A stretch of DNA of 64,000 bases. Source: Thalassobacillus sp043497085. Its GTDB lineage: Bacteria; Bacillota; Bacilli; Bacillales; Halobacillaceae. The stretch lies in assembly GCA_043497085.1 (NCBI GenBank), contig JBIEKI010000001.1. One strand, 5' to 3'. Position numbers and translations under genes: made by a program. The notes beneath the pieces are model-generated. The model was not told the origin of the DNA. It saw nothing but the letters and a program-made list of their open reading frames with translations, and made no database searches. This document shows, in pieces, positions 42,740-52,091 of the stretch (position 1 is its first letter; every line of letters starts with the position of its first letter).

Positions 42740-43381
42740 ATGAAATTTTTTATTGATACTGCAAATATTGACGATATCAAGGAAGCAAATGCTTTAGGTA
42801 TACTGGCCGGGGTGACGACAAACCCGAGCCTGGTAGCTAAAGAAGGCGTTTCGTTTCATGAACGTTTGCAAGAGATCACAGCAGAAGTAGACGGATCTGT
42901 CAGTGCAGAAGTAGTATCCGAGGATGCAGAAGGAATGATCCGTGAAGGGAAGGAACTTGCGGCGATTGCACCGAATATTACAGTAAAGGTACCAATGACG
43001 ATGGAAGGTCTGAAAGCGGTCAAAGCATTGGCTGATCTTAACATCAAAGTCAATGTGACACTGATTTTCTCTGCCAATCAGGCTTTGCTTGCAGCAAGAG
43101 CAGGAGCAGCTTATGTATCTCCATTCTTAGGGCGTCTGGATGACATTGGTCATAACGGTCTGGAATTAATCGCTCAGATTGCGGAGATTTTTGACCGACA
43201 TGGTATTGAAACAGAAATCATCGCTGCATCCGTCCGTCATCCCGTTCATGTTACAGAAGCTGCTATGAATGGGGCACACATCGCAACGGTTCCTTTTAAA
43301 GTATTGAATCAATTGGTGAAACATCCGTTGACGGATCAGGGTATCGAGAAATTTCTTGCTGATTGGAATCAACAAAAATAG
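42740..43381 (+). CDS. tal: Fructose-6-phosphate aldolase/transaldolase (TalB short type)
   Basis: A 213-residue transaldolase of the short subfamily. The N-terminus MKFFIDTANIDDIKEA and GVTTNPSLVAKEG are family hallmarks, and the Schiff-base lysine lies in NITVKVPMT. GGGGAGG lies 9 bases before ATG 42740. The fbaA-tal-murA2-glpX-rho order is that of B. subtilis (ywjH). Confidence 0.95.
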   Translation: MKFFIDTANIDDIKEANALGILAGVTTNPSLVAKEGVSFHERLQEITAEVDGSVSAEVVSEDAEGMIREGKELAAIAPNITVKVPMTMEGLKAVKALADLNIKVNVTLIFSANQALLAARAGAAYVSPFLGRLDDIGHNGLELIAQIAEIFDRHGIETEIIAASVRHPVHVTEAAMNGAHIATVPFKVLNQLVKHPLTDQGIEKFLADWNQQK

Positions 43382-43555
43382 CATGAAATTGGTAAAATTG
43401 TACAAACTAACAGCGCAGGAACAGGTTGACTGAGAACTGGATTTCTTGGAATAGACACTGCCGGGAATGTCAATCAATCGGACAATCACTGGCAAATCTC
43501 TGCTTCAGTCAGACATTTGCGGGTAGATTGCAGGATTAAAAGCGAGGAGTTAGCC

Positions 43556-44842
43556 ATGCAAAAATTACTTGTAGAAGGCGGTAAAAGATTAGAGGGTACA
43601 GTACGGATCGGTGGCGCAAAGAACAGTGCGGTTGCCTTGCTTCCAGCAGCTATATTGGCTGAATCGCCAGTCACGATCGAAGGTCTGCCAAAGATCTCTG
43701 ACTTGCAGATCCTAAGCGACCTGCTGGAGGAGATTGGCGGCACGGTGAAGAAAGAGGGGCAGACAATTGAAATCGATCCATCGGAAATGATTTCCATGCC
43801 TCTTCCAAATGGTAAAGTGAAGAAGTTACGAGCGTCCTATTATTTCATGGGTGCAATGCTCGGCCGTTTTAAAAAAGCAGTCATTGGACTTCCGGGGGGC
43901 TGCCACCTCGGTCCGCGTCCGATCGATCAGCACATAAAAGGTTTTGAAGCGTTAGGTGCCCAGGTGACAAACGAACAGGGAGCCATTTACCTGCGTGCGG
44001 AAGAGCTGCGCGGTGCACGCATCTACCTGGATGTGGTCAGTGTCGGCGCGACCATCAATATTATGCTGGCGGCAGTTCGGGCTAAAGGAAAAACGGTTAT
44101 TGAGAATGCTGCCAAGGAACCTGAAATCATTGATGTTGCTACCCTGCTTACCAGTATGGGAGCGAAGATCAAAGGTGCAGGCACGGATGTGATCCGGATT
44201 GAAGGTGTGGATCAGCTTAGCGGCTGTAACCATACGATTATTCCGGATCGTATCGAAGCAGGAACCTATACGATTCTGGCAGCAGCGCTTGGGGACGGAA
44301 TCCTGATTGATAACGTTATCCCTCAACACTTGGAATCCCTGCTTGCCAAATTGCGTGAGATGGGAGTCACGGTGGAAGAAAGCGATGAGCAATTGTTCAT
44401 CAAAACGAGCGAAAAGCTGAAGAGCGTCGATATCAAAACACTCGTGCATCCAGGTTTTCCAACGGATTTACAGCAGCCATTTACGTCGCTTTTGACAAAA
44501 GCATACGGGACAGGTGTCGTCACTGATACAATCTATCAGGCGCGTTTCAAACATATCGATGAACTGCGACGCATGAATGCCCACATTAAGGTGGAAGGTG
44601 GAGCCGCGATTGTGGCAGGTCCATCTCCGTTACAAGGGGCGAAAGTCAAAGCGACCGACCTCCGTGCCGGAGCAGCACTTGTTATTGCTGGTCTGATGGC
44701 AAAGGGGATTACAGAAGTCACCGGAATTGAGCATATCGAACGAGGATATGAGGACCTCGTAGAGAAGCTCACAAATCTCGGGGCGACTATCTGGCATGAA
44801 AAAATGACCGAAGAAGAAGTAGAGCAGTTTCAAAATTCATAA
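43556..44842 (+). CDS. murA2: UDP-N-acetylglucosamine 1-carboxyvinyltransferase (second paralogue type)
   Basis: A 428-residue MurA enzyme that starts peptidoglycan precursor synthesis. The N-terminal GGAKNSAVALLPAA and the PEP-binding cysteine Cys116 in GGCHLGPRP show an active, fosfomycin-sensitive type. The position between tal and glpX identifies the MurAB/MurZ paralogue of bacilli rather than the one in the atp region. ATG 43556 is preceded by GCGAGGAG. Confidence 0.95.
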   Translation: MQKLLVEGGKRLEGTVRIGGAKNSAVALLPAAILAESPVTIEGLPKISDLQILSDLLEEIGGTVKKEGQTIEIDPSEMISMPLPNGKVKKLRASYYFMGAMLGRFKKAVIGLPGGCHLGPRPIDQHIKGFEALGAQVTNEQGAIYLRAEELRGARIYLDVVSVGATINIMLAAVRAKGKTVIENAAKEPEIIDVATLLTSMGAKIKGAGTDVIRIEGVDQLSGCNHTIIPDRIEAGTYTILAAALGDGILIDNVIPQHLESLLAKLREMGVTVEESDEQLFIKTSEKLKSVDIKTLVHPGFPTDLQQPFTSLLTKAYGTGVVTDTIYQARFKHIDELRRMNAHIKVEGGAAIVAGPSPLQGAKVKATDLRAGAALVIAGLMAKGITEVTGIEHIERGYEDLVEKLTNLGATIWHEKMTEEEVEQFQNS

Positions 44843-44899
44843 GATCTTAGTTTCCATGGAGATGGGGAAAAATTCAGATATGAATGGAGAGGAAATACC

Positions 44900-45868
44900 A
44901 TGGAAAGAAGTTTGACAATGGAATTGGTACGTGTCACTGAAGCGGCGGCACTTAAATCTGCACGATGGATGGGAAGAGGGAAAAAAGAGGAAGCGGATGA
45001 TGCAGCAACATCTGCCATGCGCGATGTCTTTGATACCATCCCGATGAAAGGTACCGTCGTTATCGGTGAAGGGGAAATGGATGAAGCGCCGATGCTTTAC
45101 ATTGGAGAGAAGCTCGGCAATGGCTACGGCCCTCGTGTCGACGTTGCGGTCGACCCGTTAGAAGGGACGAACATTGTGGCACAGGGGACATGGAATGCGT
45201 TAGCTGTCATTGCGATTGCTGATCATGGTGCCCTGCTTCATGCACCGGATATGTACATGGATAAAATCGCTGTCGGACCGGAAGCGGTGGGCAAAGTGGA
45301 TATCAATGCCTCGATTGCCGACAACCTGAAGGCAGTAGCGGAAGCGAAGAACAAAGATGTAGAAGATGTGGTAGCCATCGTGTTGAACCGGAAGCGCCAT
45401 GAAGGGATCATTGAAGAAATTCGTGCCGCTGGCGCAAGGATTAAGCTGATTCCTGATGGAGACGTGGCTGCAGCCATCAATACAGCGTTCGATCATACTG
45501 GTGTCGATATTCTGTTTGGTTCAGGCGGTGCTCCGGAGGGGGTACTTGCTGCTGCGGCGTTGAAATGTCTTGGTGGAGAAATCCAGGGTAAGCTGCTTCC
45601 AGCCAATGATGAAGAGCTGGAACGCTGTAAAAGCATGGGAATCGAAGACATCAACAAAGTTCTTTATATGGACGATTTTTGTTCCGGAGATGACGCGATC
45701 TTTGCTGCCACCGGCGTAACGGACGGCGAACTGTTGCAAGGTGTACAATTCAAAGGCACGAAAGCAACGACACAGACGATCGTCATGCGCGCAAAATCAG
45801 GTACTGTCCGTTTCATCGATGGGGATCACAGTTTGAAAAAGAAACCGAATCTAGTAATCAAACCTTAA
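44900..45868 (+). CDS. glpX: Class II fructose-1,6-bisphosphatase
   Basis: A 322-residue GlpX-type phosphatase of gluconeogenesis. Metal-binding acidic residues are in IGEGEMDEAPML and VDPLEGTNIVA; GSGGAPEGVLAAAALKCLGG is the substrate loop typical of the class. GGAGAGG precedes the ATG. A terminator follows. Confidence 0.96.
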   Translation: MERSLTMELVRVTEAAALKSARWMGRGKKEEADDAATSAMRDVFDTIPMKGTVVIGEGEMDEAPMLYIGEKLGNGYGPRVDVAVDPLEGTNIVAQGTWNALAVIAIADHGALLHAPDMYMDKIAVGPEAVGKVDINASIADNLKAVAEAKNKDVEDVVAIVLNRKRHEGIIEEIRAAGARIKLIPDGDVAAAINTAFDHTGVDILFGSGGAPEGVLAAAALKCLGGEIQGKLLPANDEELERCKSMGIEDINKVLYMDDFCSGDDAIFAATGVTDGELLQGVQFKGTKATTQTIVMRAKSGTVRFIDGDHSLKKKPNLVIKP

Positions 45869-45875
45869 TAGGCAA

Positions 45876-45902
45876 GGGAGCCGTCATAACGGCTTCCTTT
45901 TC
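45876..45902 (+). terminator. Terminator after glpX
   Basis: GGGAGCCGT pairs with ACGGCTTCC around CATA, followed by TTTTCCC. Confidence 0.8.
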
Positions 45903-46233
45903 CCTTATTTAAGCCGAAAAATAAGCATTTTAAAGATAGATCTGATTTTTTTTGAGTTTTATATTGAATAGTTTCATGGAAAAGAGTTAAAATGGTTAAA
46001 GTTTAAACAACCCTTAAATAGTGAAAAACCTCTGTAAGCTTCTCAAAATTAGCTTCGAGAATTTCTTCTATCACTTCAAAAAATGTTCTTTCGAAAAAGA
46101 ATAGCATACTTTGCCAATTTTCTTGCTGTCCCCTCCTGTTTATATATTTACTCTTTAGCAGATAGATAGCGGTACAGGGCTTAAAGACGGCAGACGGAAC
46201 CAAGTAACAAAAATATAATAGTGTGGTGATTTT
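45903..46233 (+). promoter_or_regulatory. Long AT-rich rho upstream region
   Basis: About 330 bases without a supported gene. The first part is AT-rich; 46120-46180 contains a pyrimidine-rich CTGTCCCCTCCTG stretch, and 46160-46210 has CGG-rich motifs. Rho autoregulates in B. subtilis, so an autoregulatory leader is plausible, but I see no definite hairpin. The minus-strand open frame here is not convincing. Confidence 0.4.
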
Positions 46234-47535
46234 GTGGCTGAATTGACAATATCTCATTTAGAAACGTTAACCCTGAAAGATTTATACGCATTAGCACGGC
46301 AATTTAAAGTATCTTATTATGCAAAACTGACAAAACGGGAACTGATTTTCGCCATTCTGAAAGCCCAGGCGGAAAAAGGTGGATATTTATTCATGGATGG
46401 AATCCTGGAAATCATACCATCTGAAGGATTCGGTTTCTTACGACCGATCAATTACTCCCCTAGCGCGGAAGATATCTACATTTCTGCATCCCAAATCCGT
46501 CGTTTTGACTTGAGGAATGGAGATAAGGTCTCGGGGAAAGTACGTCCTCCAAAGGAAAACGAACGTTATTACGGGCTGCTTCATGTCGATGCGGTCAACG
46601 GGGAAGACCCGGAAACCGCGAAAGAGCGTGTTCACTTCCCAGCCTTGACTCCGCTCTATCCGGACCGGATGATGAAGCTGGAAACGAAAAGCAAAAACAT
46701 TTCCACCAGGGTGATGGATCTGATGGCGCCGGTAGGCTTCGGACAGCGTGGTTTGATTGTAGCACCGCCGAAGGCCGGGAAAACGATGCTGCTTAAAGAG
46801 ATTGCACACAGCGTTTCTCTGAACCATCCTGAGGCGAAATTGATCATCCTGCTTGTTGATGAACGACCGGAAGAAGTTACGGATATCGAACGATCGGTTG
46901 CTCCAGATGTAGACGTTGTCAGTTCGACGTTTGATGAAGTACCTGAAAACCATATCAAAGTTTCCGAGCTCGTATTGGAACGTGCCATGCGCCTGGTGGA
47001 GCAAAAGCGTGATGTTATTGTACTGATGGACAGTATCACAAGGCTTGCCCGTGCTTACAACCTGGTCATTCCCCCTAGCGGACGTACTCTGTCCGGAGGA
47101 ATCGACCCGGCAGCATTCCACCGTCCGAAACGATTCTTCGGTGCCGCTCGTAATATCGAAGAAGGTGGAAGCTTTACGATTTTGGCTACCGCTCTTGTCG
47201 ATACCGGTTCACGGATGGATGATGTCATTTATGAAGAGTTCAAAGGAACAGGTAACATGGAGCTTCATCTGGACCGCAGCCTGGCACAGCGCCGTATTTT
47301 CCCGGCTATCGACGTGCTTCGTTCCGGCACACGGAAAGAAGAGCTGCTGCTTCCTAAAACACATTTGGAAAAAATGTGGGCGATTCGCAAAGCATTATCT
47401 GACACCCCGGATTTCGCGGAGCGTTTCATGCGCAGATTGAAAGCATCGAAAAATAACGAAGAGTTTTTCGATATCATGGATAAAGAAATGAAAGGCAAGT
47501 CGACCGGCAGAAGAGCTCAGCCCCAGGGAAAATAA
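46234..47535 (+). CDS. rho: Transcription termination factor Rho
   Basis: A 433-residue hexameric RNA helicase. It has an N-terminal helical domain, the RNA-binding cold-shock-like domain around GILEIIPSEGFGFLRP, the P-loop APPKAGKTMLLKE, Walker B VIVLMDSITRLARAYN and the Q/R-loop segments. The start is GTG 46234, with only a weak site (GTGGTGA) upstream, which may reflect limited or regulated translation. Typical Bacillus length. Confidence 0.97.
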   Translation: MAELTISHLETLTLKDLYALARQFKVSYYAKLTKRELIFAILKAQAEKGGYLFMDGILEIIPSEGFGFLRPINYSPSAEDIYISASQIRRFDLRNGDKVSGKVRPPKENERYYGLLHVDAVNGEDPETAKERVHFPALTPLYPDRMMKLETKSKNISTRVMDLMAPVGFGQRGLIVAPPKAGKTMLLKEIAHSVSLNHPEAKLIILLVDERPEEVTDIERSVAPDVDVVSSTFDEVPENHIKVSELVLERAMRLVEQKRDVIVLMDSITRLARAYNLVIPPSGRTLSGGIDPAAFHRPKRFFGAARNIEEGGSFTILATALVDTGSRMDDVIYEEFKGTGNMELHLDRSLAQRRIFPAIDVLRSGTRKEELLLPKTHLEKMWAIRKALSDTPDFAERFMRRLKASKNNEEFFDIMDKEMKGKSTGRRAQPQGK

Positions 47536-47544
47536 AACAAGTTC

Positions 47545-47672
47545 TTGCAATGCAAAAATGCCCCTGTTATAATCATTCTATGTGAGTTTCGAGACAGGGC
47601 AGGTTCTGCCTGATACGGCTCTTACAATAACTCTGTTTCCAAAGGATTCAGGGCAAAAAGGAGTGGAAGAAC
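47545..47672 (+). promoter_or_regulatory. rpmE promoter and leader
   Basis: TTGCAA-17 bases-TATAAT (47545-47573) is a strong sigma-A promoter, giving a leader of about 90 bases with a GGCAG/CTGCC hairpin near 47600 before AAAAAGGAGTG. Ribosomal protein leaders upstream of L31 genes are known in Firmicutes; whether this is one needs a structural search. Confidence 0.6.
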
Positions 47673-47918
47673 ATGAAAAACGGCATTCATCCAGAATACC
47701 GCAAAGTCGTATTTCTAGACACAAGTTCTGATTACAAGTTTCTAAGTGGTTCCACACAGGGATCTGACGAAACTATTGAATGGGAAGATGGCAACACATA
47801 CCCATTGATCCGCGTAGAAATCAGCTCAGCTTCTCACCCGTTCTACACAGGTAAGCAAAAAGCTGATAAAGAAGGCGGCCGTGTCGATCGCTTTAAGAAA
47901 AAATACAACATTAAGTAA
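47673..47918 (+). CDS. rpmE2: Ribosomal protein L31 type B (zinc-free)
   Basis: An 81-residue bL31 protein with no cysteine at all, starting with GIHPEYRKVVFLDTSS and ending VDRFKKKYNIK. The length and the lack of CxxC ligands mark the type B, zinc-independent form. In B. subtilis the rho-tdk interval holds the zinc-binding type A rpmE, while the type B gene (ytiA) lies elsewhere under Zur. Here type B occupies that site behind a strong promoter. Confidence 0.93.
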   Translation: MKNGIHPEYRKVVFLDTSSDYKFLSGSTQGSDETIEWEDGNTYPLIRVEISSASHPFYTGKQKADKEGGRVDRFKKKYNIK

Positions 47919-47957
47919 TATTCGTCATATCATACTGGATATACGAATTTCTGCGAA

Positions 47958-47991
47958 AAACAGGCAAATCGTCTAACTTTGCCTGTTTTTT
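47958..47991 (+). terminator. Terminator after rpmE2
   Basis: AAACAGGCAAA pairs perfectly with TTTGCCTGTTT around TCGTCTAAC and is followed by TTTT. The remaining bases to tdk include a second GC-rich stem near 48098-48130 of unknown role. Confidence 0.92.
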
Positions 47992-48192
47992 TGCACTTCA
48001 AGATAGATTAACTGTGTTAAAGGAATAAAGTATAAGAAAAGCAGAGGCTTTTGCCAAAAGGTAGGCCGGATTTTTTCTAATACGAACAAGAGATGAAAAG
48101 GGGACTGTCGCTGTCCTGCCGGCAGTTCCCTTCTTCTGTTTTTTTACCATGTCTGTTATAGATGGAGATTCGGGAAGGGAGCGACTAACAAC

Positions 48193-48807
48193 GTGTATGT
48201 GATGAAGCAAAGCGGTTGGGTAGAAGTGATTTGTGGGAGTATGTTCAGTGGGAAGTCCGAAGAATTGATACGTCGTGTCCGTCGTGCTACATATGGTAAT
48301 TTGTCCGTCCGGGTGTTTAAACCGCTTATCGATGATCGATATTCGGAGGATGCGATTGTATCCCATAATGGAACTTCCGTGCTCGCCCGTCCTGTGGAGC
48401 ACTCGAAGGATATTTTAGCAGCCGTCGATGATACCATTGATATTGTTGGAATAGATGAAGTTCAGTTTTTTGATGAGGAAGTCGTAGATGTCGTGGAGGA
48501 GCTTGCCGATAAAGGGATCCGCGTCATTGTTGCCGGTCTGGATACCGACTTTCGTGGCGTGCCGTTTGGCTGTATGCCGGACTTGATGGCACTGAGTGAA
48601 ATGGTGACAAAATTGAACGCTATCTGTCCGGTTTGTGGTTCACCAGCGAGTCGTACCCAGCGTCTGATTGACGGAAAACCAGCCTCATACGATGATCCGA
48701 TCATTCTTGTCGGAGCTTCAGAATCCTACGAGCCGCGTTGCCGTCATCATCATGACGTGCCTAATAAGCCCAGGCAATCGCAGCTGAAAACCAAGATATC
48801 CAATTGA
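48193..48807 (+). CDS. tdk: Thymidine kinase
   Basis: A 204-residue type II thymidine kinase for deoxythymidine salvage. The P-loop is ICGSMFSGKSEELI, the catalytic glutamate is in VGIDEVQFFD, and the zinc site uses CPVCG plus a C-terminal CRHHH. The lasso loop and FRGVPFGCMPDLMA are typical. GTG 48193 follows AAGGGAG. Position after rpmE matches B. subtilis. Confidence 0.95.
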   Translation: MYVMKQSGWVEVICGSMFSGKSEELIRRVRRATYGNLSVRVFKPLIDDRYSEDAIVSHNGTSVLARPVEHSKDILAAVDDTIDIVGIDEVQFFDEEVVDVVEELADKGIRVIVAGLDTDFRGVPFGCMPDLMALSEMVTKLNAICPVCGSPASRTQRLIDGKPASYDDPIILVGASESYEPRCRHHHDVPNKPRQSQLKTKISN

Positions 48808-48823
48808 ATAATGAAGCTGACTA

Positions 48824-48859
48824 AAGCATCAAAAACCTACCCGTTTTTGGTGCTTTTTG
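48824..48859 (+). terminator. Terminator after tdk
   Basis: AAGCATCAAAAAC pairs with GTTTTTGGTGCTT around CTACCC (one G-U type pair), followed by TTT. Confidence 0.88.
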
Positions 48860-49022
48860 ATTAGAATTATTTTTGTCAGCCATATATTCGGTAATTTAAA
48901 ATAGAAATTTAGCCAAAATAGCTTAAAATTAAGAAAATAACTAATAACCAGCGCTCCCTGCCTGATTCATATTTTTCTCTGTTAGGGACATCCTAAGAAA
49001 AAAGCGCAAGGAGTGGGAAAAT

Positions 49023-49415
49023 ATGAAATACCAGGCGACAGCGATAATGATATTTGCAGCGATTCTCCTCGCAGCATGCGGTGGTGTAGGGGATCAGGAT
49101 CAAGCAGGCGAAGGCTTGATGAACACCCAGAATCCTGAAGAAAAAGGCAGCCAGATCGATAATCCGCGTATGATCAATAATGTCGGTGACAGCTGGGGGT
49201 TAAAGCAGGATCGCGAAAAAATCAAATCGGCTGCTGAGAGCGTGCCGGGAGTTGAAGTCGAGCGTATCATACTGGAAGGTCCGCTCGTACGTGTGACGGC
49301 AAATGTCGATAATGACCGTTTATCAGATGGAGACAGACAGGACTGGGAACAGCAGATTGAGCAGGCGATTTACCGGGCGGTTCCCCGCTATGACATCAAA
49401 GTAAGGGTTCGATGA
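49023..49415 (+). CDS. Lipoprotein with a YhcN/YlaJ-like domain
   Basis: A 130-residue protein with a signal peptide ending in the lipobox LLAACG (Cys near residue 19). The C-terminal half (SVPGVEVERIILEGPLVRVTANVD and the following helix) resembles the BON-like domain of sporulation lipoproteins such as YhcN/YlaJ. That resemblance is moderate and the role unknown. CAAGGAGTGGG precedes the ATG. Confidence 0.72.
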   Translation: MKYQATAIMIFAAILLAACGGVGDQDQAGEGLMNTQNPEEKGSQIDNPRMINNVGDSWGLKQDREKIKSAAESVPGVEVERIILEGPLVRVTANVDNDRLSDGDRQDWEQQIEQAIYRAVPRYDIKVRVR

Positions 49416-49429
49416 GGGGATTCGGTTAT

Positions 49430-49463
49430 CAGGGCGGCTGGAGCACAGCTGCCTTTCTTTTTT
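49430..49463 (+). terminator. Terminator after the lipoprotein gene
   Basis: GGGCGGCTG pairs imperfectly with CAGCTGCC(T) around GAGCA and is followed by TTCTTTTTTT. Confidence 0.75.
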
Positions 49464-49540
49464 TACTTTTGCCCGTCATCTTGTAACTCCCAAGTCTCTA
49501 TAATATAATTAGACTGTTATAGAGAAAGAGGTGGATCTAC

Positions 49541-50611
49541 ATGTTAGAACGTTTGCAATCCCTTGAAGATCGATATGAAAAATTGAATGAACTCCTCAGT
49601 GATCCTGAGGTCATCAGTGATCCGAATAAATTACGAGAATATTCGAAAGAGCAGTCTGATCTCGAAGAAACCGTTCAGGCATACCGGGAATACAAAGATG
49701 TCAGCACCCAATTAAACGACGCTAAAGTGATGCTGAAGGATAACCTGGATGATGAGATGCAGGACATGGTTAAAGAAGAGATCGATGAACTGAGCACTCA
49801 GAAAGAAGAGCTGGAAGAACGGTTGAAATACCTGATGCTGCCGAAGGATCCGAATGATGATAAAAACGTCATCATGGAAGTCCGTGGTGCAGCCGGCGGT
49901 GATGAAGCTGCTTTATTTGCGGGTGACTTGTTCCGGATGTATACACGCTATGCGGAAACGCAAGGGTGGAAAATAGAGGTCATCGAATCCCATCAAAATG
50001 ATGTAGGTGGCTATAAAGAGGTCATCTTCATGGTCAATGGCCAGGGAGCATTCTCAAAGTTGAAGTATGAAAACGGCGCTCACCGTGTCCAGCGTGTGCC
50101 GGAAACGGAGTCAGGCGGCCGGATCCATACCTCCACGGCAACTGTAGCAGTACTTCCGGAAGCGGAAGAAGTAGAAGTAGACATCCATGATAAAGACATT
50201 CGTGTCGACACATTCGCATCAAGTGGTCCTGGCGGGCAAAGCGTTAACACGACCATGTCTGCTGTTCGACTTACACATGAGCCGACAGGGGTCGTCGTCT
50301 CTTGTCAGGATGAAAAGTCTCAGATCAAGAACAAAGAAAAAGCGATGAAGGTGCTTCGTGCCCGTATTTATGATAAATTCCAACAGGAAGCGCAGGCGGA
50401 GTATGATGAGAATCGTAAGTCCGCTGTTGGTTCCGGAGACCGCTCTGAACGGATCCGCACCTACAATTTCCCTCAAAGCCGTGTCACCGATCACCGTATC
50501 GGTTTGACTATCCAGAAGCTCGATCAGATTTTAGAAGGTAAGCTTGAAGAAATCCTTGACGCATTGATCGTTGAAGAGCAAACGAAAAAATTGGAGCAGA
50601 TTGGTGAATAA
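49541..50611 (+). CDS. prfA: Peptide chain release factor 1
   Basis: A 356-residue release factor recognising UAA and UAG. The catalytic GGQ is at residues 231-233 within SSGPGGQSVNTT. AAGAGGTGG precedes the ATG. The stop is separated by one base from the prmC ATG, whose product methylates the GGQ glutamine, so the pair is functionally coupled. Confidence 0.97.
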   Translation: MLERLQSLEDRYEKLNELLSDPEVISDPNKLREYSKEQSDLEETVQAYREYKDVSTQLNDAKVMLKDNLDDEMQDMVKEEIDELSTQKEELEERLKYLMLPKDPNDDKNVIMEVRGAAGGDEAALFAGDLFRMYTRYAETQGWKIEVIESHQNDVGGYKEVIFMVNGQGAFSKLKYENGAHRVQRVPETESGGRIHTSTATVAVLPEAEEVEVDIHDKDIRVDTFASSGPGGQSVNTTMSAVRLTHEPTGVVVSCQDEKSQIKNKEKAMKVLRARIYDKFQQEAQAEYDENRKSAVGSGDRSERIRTYNFPQSRVTDHRIGLTIQKLDQILEGKLEEILDALIVEEQTKKLEQIGE

Positions 50612-50612
50612 C

Positions 50613-51500
50613 ATGGAACAATCATTTACGACTATTCAGGAAGCCCGTCAGTGGGCTTCTCTTTTTTTAAAAGAACATCAGCGGGAACCTGGTGTTGCCG
50701 ACTGGCTGCTTGAACACCATCTCGATATGAGCTACACACAGTTGATGGCTTATGGCCGTGATTCTTTTCCCAATGAAAAAAAGGATGCCTTCGTTGCGGA
50801 TATTTATAAACATACGGAGACAGGAGTTCCTGTGCAGCATTTGATTGGAGAAGCGGAATTTTATGGCCGTCGGTTCGCTGTAAATGCTGATGTCCTTGTA
50901 CCAAGACCAGAAACAGAAGAACTGGTGGAAGGAGTTTTACGGTTCATCGATAAGCAGGGACTGAATTCTGAATACCTGAAAGTTGTCGATCTCGGTACAG
51001 GAAGTGGGGCAATTGCGTGCACTTTGTCATTAGAATTGGAAAACCTGGATGTATATGCGACGGACATTTCCTCACAAGCATTGGAAACAGCAACCCATAA
51101 CGCCCATCAACTGGGTGCCAAAGTGAAGTTTTATCAAGGAGACTTTCTTGCTCCAGTTGCGGGAGAAGCGATCGATATCGTTGTATCGAATCCGCCGTAT
51201 ATAGCTAATGACGAGCTGGAAACACTCTCCGATACCGTCGTCCAGTTTGACCCGCACCTGGCATTATTTGCTGGCGATGAAGGACTGGCAGCGTACCATA
51301 CGATTGTCCGCCAGATAAAAAGTTATCATCTCCGCCCCATGCTGATAGCTTTTGAAATTGGTCATCGACAAGGGGAGGCAGTCAAGGCGATCATTGAAAC
51401 AGAGCTCCCAGGCTATCACGCGGAGGTTCGTTCGGATATCAACGGCAACCCAAGGATGGTATTTGCCTATTCTGAAACATCTGTTAAATCTCAGTCTTAA
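50613..51500 (+). CDS. prmC: Release factor glutamine methyltransferase PrmC
   Basis: A 295-residue SAM-dependent methyltransferase acting on RF1/RF2. The substrate-binding NPPY motif is in VVSNPPYIAND, and the SAM motif is VVDLGTGSGAIAC. ATG 50613 is preceded by TTGGAGCAGATTGGTG. The last codons (SVKSQS) lie inside the left end of repeat copy 4, so the native C-terminus was probably replaced when the repeat arrived. Confidence 0.95.
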   Translation: MEQSFTTIQEARQWASLFLKEHQREPGVADWLLEHHLDMSYTQLMAYGRDSFPNEKKDAFVADIYKHTETGVPVQHLIGEAEFYGRRFAVNADVLVPRPETEELVEGVLRFIDKQGLNSEYLKVVDLGTGSGAIACTLSLELENLDVYATDISSQALETATHNAHQLGAKVKFYQGDFLAPVAGEAIDIVVSNPPYIANDELETLSDTVVQFDPHLALFAGDEGLAAYHTIVRQIKSYHLRPMLIAFEIGHRQGEAVKAIIETELPGYHAEVRSDINGNPRMVFAYSETSVKSQS

Positions 51501-52010
51501 TTTTCCAGTCAAAGCACCCACTTGCTGAGCATTAGTTTCGTTACTTTTAATTAGAGAAAATGTGGTCTTGAAAATAGCTCGCTTTCCGCGGGGAAGACGG
51601 CAAGCCTCCTCGAGCTAAAGCTCTGTGGGGTCTTGCCAGTCTATCCTTTCCCGCAGGAGTCTCGCCATTTCCAAGACCTCATTACCTTGTATGGAATAAC
51701 GAAACCATCTTATTGATTATAATGGGAGCTATTCCGAAAAGATCCGCTACCATGGTTATTTGTACGTTATTTTTACCATCGTGTATATGGTGGGCGTAAA
51801 AAACTAGATTTCAAGAAACTTTTATAGCCAGGTCCGGTGGGGAACGACGAGACTCCTGCGGGATGAAAATGACAGGTGAGACCCCGGAAGACGAAGTCTG
51901 AGGAGGCTCAACGCATGCCCGCGGAAAGGGAGTCGTTCCCCACCGGACCGTTAATCAGATAAACATCTCGAAATCAAGTCTTCGACTTTATGGTCCTATT
52001 GTTGAACAGA
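51480..52010. repeat. Composite palindromic intergenic repeat, copy 4
   Basis: It fills the gap between prmC and spoIIR. The outer left end TCTGTTAAATCTCA begins inside prmC and matches copy 1. The inner left end is degenerate (TTAGTTTCG), while the right end ATCTCGAAATCAAGTCTTCG is intact. Module A (about 51570-51690) lacks the 124-bp insert. Module B has perfect 18-bp arms GGTCCGGTGGGGAACGAC at 51832-51849 and its complement at 51932-51949. It is closest to copy 3 in module B. No gene inside is supported. Confidence 0.85.
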
Positions 52011-52091
52011 AAAATAATAGATTAAGAGTTTAAAATCAAAATGTCCTGCCCATACTTGAGAACATAAGATTTACAGAAAAGGGGTAGGACA

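Noticed and set aside
46003..46257. 84-codon minus-strand frame in the rho upstream region
   Set aside because: AT-rich, overlaps the rho start, no ribosome site and no family resemblance.
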